DNA of 64,000 bases. Origin: Parasitella parasitica. Its lineage: Eukaryota; Mucoromycota; Mucoromycetes; Mucorales; Mucoraceae. Each line of letters begins with the position of its first letter. The stretch's first letter is position 1. The position numbers and the translations under genes were made by a program. The notes beneath the pieces were generated by a model that was not told the DNA's origin, made no database searches, and was given only the letters and a program-made list of their open reading frames with translations. The DNA lies in contig MU619249.1 in the NCBI GenBank assembly GCA_025201805.1, forward strand, positions 1 through 64,000, given 5' to 3'. Positions 56,429 to 64,000 of this stretch are shown one piece after another.

Positions 56429-59003
56429 GCTGAACTATTGTCGTAAGGTATTTTTCTTATAATCCAATTAGGGTAATTTTGTAAAGTAGCAAGAGGGTTA
56501 CCAAATAGAGAAAACCAAGTTCTTTTTTGTATAGAAAAAAGATATATAAAGAAAACCTCGAAAAGCAAAAGTTGAGAAAGAGCCCTTTCTGTATGTTTAA
56601 TTGGGTATCTTTTGGCTTCACGTCATTTGCGGTTATGTGAATGCCATCTGATGATTTGGTGAGCTTTTGTCGTCTGCATGACGTGTACAAAACTATAAAT
56701 AAGGCTCAACAGGAGAGCTGTATAGTAGTTTTTGATCAGGAGAAACCTTTGCATTTCACCGAGAAGAGCAATTTTCTCGATATGGTGTGCAGTAGGGCAT
56801 ACATTAAATAGTATCGTAACTGTATTTGTTTAGGTGAAGTCAACAGAATCAACTCAGTTTTTGGTCGTGAGGTCCAAAATTGAATATTTCGCATGCAGAT
56901 TCAGTTTCAAGGTTAACATTGCATGCTAATATACAAAGAAAACAAAGCATCTTTGATTACCGTAATAATGGCATTTTATTTGAAAACTATTTCGAAGCAT
57001 GCTCAGGCTAGCCTTGATATTTTATTTTTGAGACCTGCCTCTATGTTGACATTGTAAAGATTTGATATATCTCTCAAGTTAAAATATGATGAACTTCAAG
57101 TGAGAGGCTTATACAGAAGTATGTGCTGATCATAATTGTCCAGATAAAGAAATTGAAGAGTGCCTTGCAACTGCCAATAAAAGCAAAGCTCAATCTTTCC
57201 CAAAAATAAAGCTACTTAAACGATCAATACTTCAAATGATGGGTAAGTTTTTTTTAATATGGAAAAGTAATGTAGCTTTAGACATTATCACAAAATGCTT
57301 GACTTTTTAAAGGAAACCTCACGCTACATTTTTGCAAATGAAAAACGATTCATAGAAAAATATGGAGTTGTATTTTCAGATTAGAAATTTACGTTTTCTT
57401 GAGATGATTGTCATCGGCGTTATCAATATTTTGTTTTTTGAAGACCTAAGCTCATTCTGATGTGTTGGTGTGCAAAGGCAGCAGCAGGAGATGTCAATCC
57501 ATTCCGAAGATTGGTTTTATAAACATGGTCTAATTATAGCTCGTCGGTTCTTTGGAAAATACGGCCCAGCATTATCAAGGTTTGTGAATTAACATATGAG
57601 GTAAAAATTGCGGAATAAAAATCAATCGTACAAATTAAATTAAAGCATTTGTGTCCATTTGATCTTGTGGTTTAGCATTTTATAAACGACAGACGATGAA
57701 AATGCCAAACTTTAAATTCATAAACCGCAAATCAGGTTCATAAAGATTGTTATGGTATATAAATCAACACAATAAACAAGGCTGTTTCAAAAGAAGGCTC
57801 AAATGTTTTGTTGAAAAGTTAAAAAGCCATTCTGCTGGGATGGTGGTGACACTCATGTGTATGTAGATCATTTCACACTGATTTTAGCGCATGATAATCA
57901 CAATTGATTAGTGGAAATTGGGCGTATTTTAACTGGGATTGGATAAGTTTGAATGTATTTGGTTTGCACAAATAGCTCGCTGTGGAGACACTCAAAAAAC
58001 CCTGTGTTGTGGGCTCTAGTGGCAAGTATCTCCGCGTTCTACATTTTTCTCAGTTAGTTGTGTGTAACTGAGTGTTGATCTGCCGCAATTATATACTGAA
58101 ACAAGCATTGCACGTCCAAGAGTATATAACCTTTTTAACTAAACTAAGGCTCTATATTGAACTACAATGCTTGGGATACAAAGATACATATAGATAATGT
58201 TTCGATTAAATTGAAAATGGGGTTTTCTTTGTTTAGCAGGTCAAGGTGCCTCTTGTCTACTAAACGCGCTACTTTTAATATGTAAACAAATACACAAGTC
58301 TTAATCGGTCTCAAAAAAAAACTCTATCGATCGATTCAGGATATTTTATGATAAACTTGCTTTAAAAGAAAGTATGGCAATAAACATCTCTTGTTGATGT
58401 TTTTACATCCTTCTGATTCCATTTGCCGCGACTAAGCTGCCTAATCTGTATGAGGAGTAGAAAGGAAAAAAGTGGAGAAGGAAATGAAGTCCCTCATTGG
58501 TCAAGTATGTGGATGTAACAGCCTGAATCCCCCTTCCTTTCATCCAAACCATCGGGAAATGTTCATTTAAATAAATGCACGCTCCCACGCAATGGAACTG
58601 ATTTATGGTAAGGGAATCTTAATTTGTCGACTAGTTGTGTAACTCGTATAGATAGTCAAAATCACAGCAATTGTCTCTTTAATATGTTAAAGTGATGAAG
58701 ATCACTTTTTTTTTTTGGAAACGCACACCAGTCCGAAACATTTTTTAAAAAAAAGAGAAAATTTGGAAGAATTGCACATAGCTTTAAAAAAAATAGCCTC
58801 GAAATACACCAAGATCAACATTCAAGTGAAAAATAAAAACCTTCTATTTACATTTACTAGACAGGGTCTTTTTTTTTTTTCTTTTTTTTAAAAAAAAAGA
58901 AAAGGTCTAAATAGAACAAACCTTGTGAATGAGTATATAATTTTTTGTATCTACATTGGAAATCAACAAGGGTAAAAAAAAAAGCCAATTTCATTTTTGG
59001 TTA
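56429..59003. other. 2.6-kb non-coding interval between two regulators
   Basis: The interval between the MADS-box ATG and the velvet stop codon has no recognisable protein. Near the MADS-box start lie two TGACGTG half-palindromes (56618-56626 in reverse, 56678-56685 forward). A plus-strand TATA-like CTATAAATA is at 56693-56701. Near 56779-56910 an ATG followed by possible splice sites could form only a tiny frame of about 33 codons. T- and A-runs at 58700-58900 may be the velvet 3' UTR. The length suggests an extended promoter or an unannotated non-coding RNA. Confidence 0.4.
56618..56685. promoter_or_regulatory. Paired CRE/ATF-like sites upstream of the MADS-box gene
   Basis: TCACGTCAT (56618-56626) and ATGACGTG (56678-56685) are the same bZIP-type TGACGTG motif in opposite orientation, about 190 and 250 bp upstream of the minus-strand ATG at 56428. 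CREB/ATF-class factors bind TGACGT sites in fungi. Only sequence and position support this. Confidence 0.4.
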
Positions 59004-60589
59004 CTATGGTCGTCTTATTGCGTTTGTTGGTGGAGTAAAAGAAGTAGTGGTAGATGGCAACGGAGAGGGTAATTGTCCTCGGTTATGAAGCCATGGAGAA
59101 GAAGAATTAGACGTGGTAGTGGAAGTCGAAGTAGTAGATGATGATGTGGGCATTTGAATGGGTTGTTTAATTTTATCAACTGTGTCGTTTTTTACATGAT
59201 GAGATGGCATGGGTAGAGGTAGCACTCTTGTAGTGAATAATCTGCTTTTGTCCTCTGTTGGATTAAGAGGAAAAGACGATTTTTCGTCATGGTTACTGGA
59301 TAACAAATTTTGCATTGACATTGGAGAAGGTCGAAATATTTCCTTTGGTGAGGGTAAAGTGGGCCTTGAATCGAATGGTTTATTGTATTCAAACCTGCAT
59401 TCAATTCGCTGAGGTTCAGGCAAAGGGGAAGGTGATCTAGCGTAGAATGCAGAGGAAGAAGGATAAGATGGATGCTGTTGTTGACCTGAGTATTGTATTA
59501 GTGGTGGCACTTGGGATAGCTGTTGGTATTGAGATTGCCTCCGGTTTGAGTGTGGCTGTGGTCGAGGCATTGGACTATCTTGTAAAGAACAATCATCTTC
59601 ATCTGATTCATAATCTTCTTGACGTTTACGTCGTTTTCCAGAAGTACTTTTATAACGTGAGTCATTGGTAATATGTTATAAATGGATTATTACCTTGTGC
59701 TGGATGACGAGCTTCTTGGTTCTTTTCTAATTCTGATCCGTACCCCTTGATCCGAAAAAGACCTAGTCAGAAAGGTTGATTCTATAATCAAATAAACGTT
59801 TAAGATGAAATATTATTTTATGATGTATTAGCCATCCTACCTGACATTCCGGGAAAACCTAATAAAAACAAATATGTTGGATAATGACAGATCAAATCAA
59901 TGTTTTTATACATACTTTTGGGGGAATATACTTGGAATACGTCAGATACAATGGAACAAAGGCGATTTACAAAACAACCTTCTATTTCATACAGAGTAAA
60001 TTTTAATCTATAATAACCCTCTAGGCGAACACTGATGTCAGAGAAGATAAAAAAACCGCCATCTAGAATGGGTTGTCAGAAAACATGGTTATAATAAGTG
60101 GTGAAAAAAAAAGATGAGCACGAACCTGTATTGTCATGATCTTTCAATTTATGTAGAGACTGTACAACAGTTCCAGCAGTGGTTCTATTACCATTGACAA
60201 AATGTAAATCTGTTTCTCCACGTCCATCGGTCAATGTGGCGTATAGGAAAAAATAAGGATTTTGAAGGTATTCATCACTAATACTAAAATTAAATTTGTG
60301 TCTTAATTTGGTGCAATTGTACTTACTCTTGCTGGTTACTTAATAGTTGAATAATAGGAGGAGGATCAATTGGCCTTCTATCCACTACATCAAAGAACTT
60401 TTCGTTTGTTTGTTTGATTTGGCATGGGCACAATGGTCATACCTTTTTCTTTAAAACTACATAATCTTGCTTTTGATGGTTGCTGACGCACGGCGAGATG
60501 AAATCTTGATGAATTTAAAGTGAATTATGTTAGGATATATTTTTCTTTTTTTGTCTTGCTATTGCTTACAATGATGAACGTGTATTCAT
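59004..60589 (-). CDS. Velvet-domain regulator (VosA/VelB type)
   Basis: Eight minus-strand exons (60589-60570, 60504-60443, 60384-60327, 60277-60126, 60062-59916, 59858-59841, 59781-59694, 59646-59004) join in frame to 395 residues. The velvet domain covers about residues 8-185: FHLAVRQQPSKARLCSFKEK, DRRPIDPPPIIQLL, then GGFFIFSDISVRLEGYYRLK, SDVFQVYSPKSFPGMSESTF and SFSDQGVRIRIRKEPR. A nuclear signal (GKRRKRQE), an acidic patch and a Gln/Ser/Pro-rich tail follow. Velvet proteins are fungus-specific DNA-binding factors with a Rel-like fold that pair with one another to control sporulation and light-dependent development. Which paralogue this is cannot be settled. One exon is only 18 nt. Confidence 0.93.
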
Positions 60590-62334
60590 GATTGCTGGCG
60601 TTTTGCTGACTTTCTCTTAAATGTTGATGTTTATGATTTTTTAATAAATATAATTCTGTCAGGATTTGGAAATTTATATACAAAAAAATAAGCAGAAATC
60701 AAGAATGATGAAAGAAATGCTTGTTTGTTATATTATTCAATATAAGAAATAGAAAAATATAATAATATAAAAGAAGACTACAGCATGGAATGTCTAAATT
60801 AGGCAAAAAATGAGTAATGTAGATATGTTTAAAAAAAAAATAGAAAAAGCGAGGGAAAACAAAAAGAAGAGGAGAAAGAAAGAAAGAAGAAAAGAAAAAA
60901 GAAATAGGTTTATAATTTAGGTTTTTTTTTGTCAACTTTTTATTCTAATTTTATAACACCAAAAAAAAATCTTATTGTCACAAAGCTTTCTTTTGTTTCT
61001 GTTCCCCTTTTTTCCTTTCTTCCTCCTTCTGATTTCAGTTTCAAATCATTTTAATGAAGGGAACCCCGAGTTCCAGGATAAAAGAATGCGTTAAGCCAAT
61101 CAAACAATCATTATACAGCTGGATGCTGCAGACGATACATAATACAACATCCGCAGCTCCATCCATTATTATAACATTGATCCGTGCCTTGTTTCATTCA
61201 CCAATATCGTAACACATATCCCTGTACCATTATTTCCACTTTTTCCAATTATTTTCATGATAAACCACCTATTTACATTTTACACAGTTATCAGATCAAT
61301 TAATATATGAGTAGATCGTACACATGTAGTTGCCATGGAGATTGCTTTTTCCTAACAACAAATGGAGCTTAACTCCGAAATGGCGGGGGGAGGGGGAGGA
61401 ACCATGGCAATGGATCCTGCTATTTACATCGCTGTTTGAAGACTCCTTGTTTCTGTGCAGGCCATGCTTAGCCTTTCTAGAATAAAGCGAAACATCGAAG
61501 CGCAGATGTCTTAAAATTGCTTTTCAAGCTTCAACAGATCATTTCGATATAAATCCTGAAAACACAAGAAAGTGATTGCAGTAATACATAAAAATAATCT
61601 TTTGAAATCGGAGATCTATCAAATGTTAATATGACCATATAAGTTGCGATAAGCTTAGCATTCAAGCAAGACGTAATGAGAAATTGCCTTGTAAATGTAA
61701 CGTTTAAATAACCTATATAGAACAACAAAAAATAAAAACCATGTTGTCGGTACAAACAACAAAAAAGGGGTATTGCAAATCATTGGTAAAATAAAAAGAA
61801 ATCATTGGTAAAATAAAAAGAAATCATTTGGAAATTTGTAATAAAATTCAGGGTAAGATTTGAATCGTTTTACGTTTCACCAAATGCTAGCGTTGTTAAC
61901 AAAAATATTTCACTTAAGCGCCCATTAAACTTGAAATAACTTATTGCTTTATTAAGTCAATAAATATTCACACCAGATGTATCACCACATATATCGTGCA
62001 ACAACATAAATTACTTACAAAAAAAAACTTTTGTTTCAGGTTTATTTAGTTAGTATGTTATATTAGAGTTGAAAGTTTCACTACTAGGTTACGTGCATAA
62101 GGAAATAAGTAACAGGAGGGAGACGGATCTATTTCCAAGATGTTATGTGACACATTTCCTGCTACTGGCAAGTATCCAGGACCTGAATTGTGGATAGTAT
62201 TGATGTACCCAGTAAATGGGATGGAGACGTCATCTATTTTGAAGAACATGAATTATTTGTTAAACAAAAACTATGATATGGCTCATTTTTCCTCTTTCTT
62301 TCTTATTCAAATATAGTTTTAGATTTCTCTAAAA
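60590..62334. promoter_or_regulatory. 1.7-kb divergent promoter interval
   Basis: This region separates the divergent velvet and cytochrome-b5-reductase genes and has no convincing coding frame. It holds a G-rich run (61382-61399), two degenerate X-box-like CCATGG sites (GTTGCCATGG at 61330 and ACCATGGCAA near 61406), and a duplicated 22-bp unit at 61779-61822. AG- and T-rich tracts lie at 60836-60905. Long upstream regions are common for fungal developmental regulators. Confidence 0.4.
61779..61831. repeat. 22-bp direct repeat, two copies plus partial third
   Basis: The unit ATCATTGGTAAAATAAAAAG plus AA occurs twice without spacer (61779-61800, 61801-61822), and a third partial copy starts ATCATTTGG at 61823. 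The copies are identical, which suggests a recent slippage duplication. Confidence 0.85.
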
Positions 62335-63300
62335 ATGGCTTTTTCTCCTTCTGAATTTAAGCCTTTCAAGGTAAGATAATTGTGCATTGCCTATCTAAAT
62401 ATTCACATTTTGTGGTTGCCTAGCTTGAAAAAGTTGAACGCGTTAATCACAATGTCAGTCTCTTCCGTTTCAAGTTTCCCAATGATACACACGTAGCAGG
62501 TTTACCTGTTACCTCGTGTGTTGTTTTCCGTGCTCTAATCACAAAAGACGGCAAAACTCAAGAAGTCATTCGTCCTTACACTCCTACCTCTCCTGAGAGC
62601 AGCAAAGGCTATGTTGACTTTGTTATCAAAGATTATCCTCAAGGTGTCATGAGTAGGCATGTTCATTCTATGAAGGTAGGCGATACTATTGATATAAAAG
62701 GTCCTTTTGAAAAATGGAATTGGGAAACGAATCCTGTTGCTGAGGTTGGCATGATTGCCGGTATGTATTTGTAAATAATTAATTTAGATGACTTGGTATT
62801 TAATCACTTTCTTTTTCTTCAATAGGTGGTACCGGTATTACACCTATGGTAAAATAACTATAGAAATGGTGTGATTTGTGTACTAGATTATTAATCTTTT
62901 TTATCAATAGCTTCAATTATTACGCAGAGTATTTGATAGCAAATCCACTGATATGACTTCCAAATTCACTTTAATTTTTGGTAACATCGCCGAGGAAGAT
63001 ATTCTGTTCAAGAAGGAATTAGATGAGCTTGAAAAGAACCATTCGAATAACTTCAAGGTTCATTACGTTTTGGAAAAGCCTGCTGCTGGCTGGACTGGTA
63101 GTACTGGCTATGTTACTCTAGAACTGATTGAGAAATACATGCCCAAGCCTAATGCCGAATCCTCCGTTGTTTTTGTCTGTGGCCCTACTCCTTTGATGGA
63201 AGTTGTTAGTGGCGACAAGAATCCGGATAAGAGCCAAGGTCCTTTGGGAGGGTTTTTGTTGAATTTAGGCTACACCAAAGACTATGTTTATAAATTTTAA
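62335..63300 (+). CDS. NADH-cytochrome b5 reductase-like flavoprotein
   Basis: Four exons (62335-62370, 62424-62760, 62826-62848, 62911-63300) give 261 residues. The FAD-binding motif RPYTPTSPESSKGY and the second flavin contact region (VMSRHVHSMKVGDTIDIKGP) are present. The NADH-binding lobe has GGTGITPML and CGPTPLME. The C-terminus ends in aromatic KDYVYKF, as in the family. The enzyme passes electrons from NADH to cytochrome b5 for desaturation and sterol synthesis. The usual N-terminal membrane helix is absent: the frame starts MAFSPSEFKPFK directly before the FAD domain. This form is therefore soluble, or an upstream anchor exon has been missed. A 23-nt exon carries the GGTGITPM core. 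Confidence 0.92.
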
Positions 63301-63739
63301 TGTATAATAAACGTTGGTACGCATTTTGCTACGAGTTACGGTCGTAAAACTCTCTACACGTCAATTTTATATTATAATCTCCAAAAATTCAGGTGCACCA
63401 CTGTCGGTGGTTTATTACATTATTTGACCCGATTTTTGCGTGAAGTACCTTGATGCATTGGTAACCATTTAAATCCAGTAGTCTGGATCATACATCAAAT
63501 TGTTTTTACAGATTGAACATCCAAGCAAAATGCAAGCTGTAATCAACATTGAGGAATAATTTATAAATATATTTTATATCATTATTATTATATCGAACTA
63601 TATTGTGATTGTTTATGGGATTGTACAATGATAATAAATAATAGGCAAAGGAAACAGCAAGACTTTTTTCACGAATATAGTATGCAAAGAGTTGGGTATA
63701 CTTTTTTTTTTGTCTGTAGGGTGTTGATTGAATATATAG
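63301..63739. other. Convergent intergenic region
   Basis: About 440 bp between the reductase stop and the minus-strand gene at the window edge. AATAAA-like signals occur just after the stop (63303) and on both strands near 63640. No independent gene is evident; a plus-strand open frame at 63628-63855 is antisense to the edge gene and lacks similarity. Confidence 0.4.
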
Positions 63740-64000
63740 CTAGAATTTGTAACCACATTTTTTCATTTTCATGGCAATTTTTGGTGGAAGGCTACAAAGT
63801 TTCTTTTTGGGTCGATCTTGCTGTTGTTCATCGGAATACCCAATATCCAAGGTAAATGTCAGGACTTTATCACTTAACGGGCTAAAATCTCTTTTGATAA
63901 TACCCACAATATCGTCAAACGGGATAAAGAATAATGGGCGTTGAATAAAAAGAGATTTGTCTTGATGAATCATGCCACTTAAAGTAGACCACAATTTAGC
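63740..64000 (-). CDS. 3' end of an unidentified gene (partial)
   Basis: The minus-strand frame is open from the window edge to a stop at 63740, giving the last 86 or so residues. The segment MIHQDKSLFIQRPLFFIPFDDIVGI looks like strands of a PH-like domain. A weak resemblance exists to the Rtt106/Pob3-type middle domain, where a hydrophobic F-I-P-x-x-D-I stretch is typical. The tail is Lys-rich (RPKKKLCSLPPKIAMKMKK). The upstream part is outside the window, so neither the family nor the start can be fixed. Confidence 0.4.
   Translation of the reverse strand, partial: AKLWSTLSGMIHQDKSLFIQRPLFFIPFDDIVGIIKRDFSPLSDKVLTFTLDIGYSDEQQQDRPKKKLCSLPPKIAMKMKKCGYKF

Noticed and set aside
56779-56915. Possible tiny spliced gene (ATG plus VKSTESTQFLVV reading)
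   Set aside because: It gives only about 33 codons and no family match; splice sites of this quality occur by chance.

Overview
The window is nuclear DNA from a filamentous fungus, most likely an early-diverging one of the Mucoromycota (Mucorales-like). The evidence is AT-rich DNA with homopolymer tracts, many short spliceosomal introns (about 45-90 nt, GT-AG plus one GC-AG), fungal-only families (Zn2Cys6 factor, velvet protein) and L1-like LINE and Tc1/mariner debris. The species cannot be named from this sequence. Two 10-N gaps (33853-33862 and 45854-45863) sit against homopolymers, so this is a scaffold.

Region 1 (1-10.0 kb) is a transposon graveyard. A decayed LINE (ORF1 plus endonuclease/RT ORF2) is split by a Tc1/mariner element (1313-3428, TA target duplication, internally deleted transposase). 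Downstream lie an LTR-like sequence and an inverted fragment of a LINE 3' end, itself split by a second mariner (8372-9982) whose transposase is nearly intact.

Region 2 (11.4-30.1 kb) is housekeeping. On the plus strand: ASH2 (COMPASS), cytosolic lysyl-tRNA synthetase, a PPR protein, a septin, Rab6/Ypt6, a small GNAT acetyltransferase and carnitine acetyltransferase. On the minus strand: a mitochondrial PDH-type kinase, the GPI-transamidase subunit PIG-T/Gpi16 and a small membrane protein. Splice junctions were read by eye, and for each of the recognised multi-exon genes the summed exons keep an open frame.

Region 3 (30.5-38.4 kb) holds a transcription factor with two complete Zn2Cys6 clusters, an F-box protein, a 2.5 kb gene-poor stretch with an 82-nt poly(A), and a small putative secreted protein.

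Region 4 (39.1-49.5 kb) is the most interesting locus. A 23-exon gene encodes a protein of about 3046 residues: basic N-terminus, a long ankyrin array, WGR domain, PARP regulatory and catalytic domains, and a C-terminal module like that of the checkpoint ubiquitin ligase CHFR, ending in a textbook PBZ poly(ADP-ribose)-binding zinc finger. Writer and reader of poly(ADP-ribose) are thus in one chain. A perfect 20-bp palindrome containing an RFX-type X-box lies about 230 bp upstream, which suggests DNA-damage or cell-cycle control.

Region 5 (49.8-64 kb) holds mitochondrial threonyl-tRNA synthetase, a triple-SH3 coiled-coil adaptor with CIN85/CD2AP layout, an SRF-type MADS-box factor (minus), a velvet regulator (minus), an anchorless cytochrome-b5 reductase, and the 3' end of an unidentified gene at the window edge. 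Two long gene-poor intervals flank the velvet gene.
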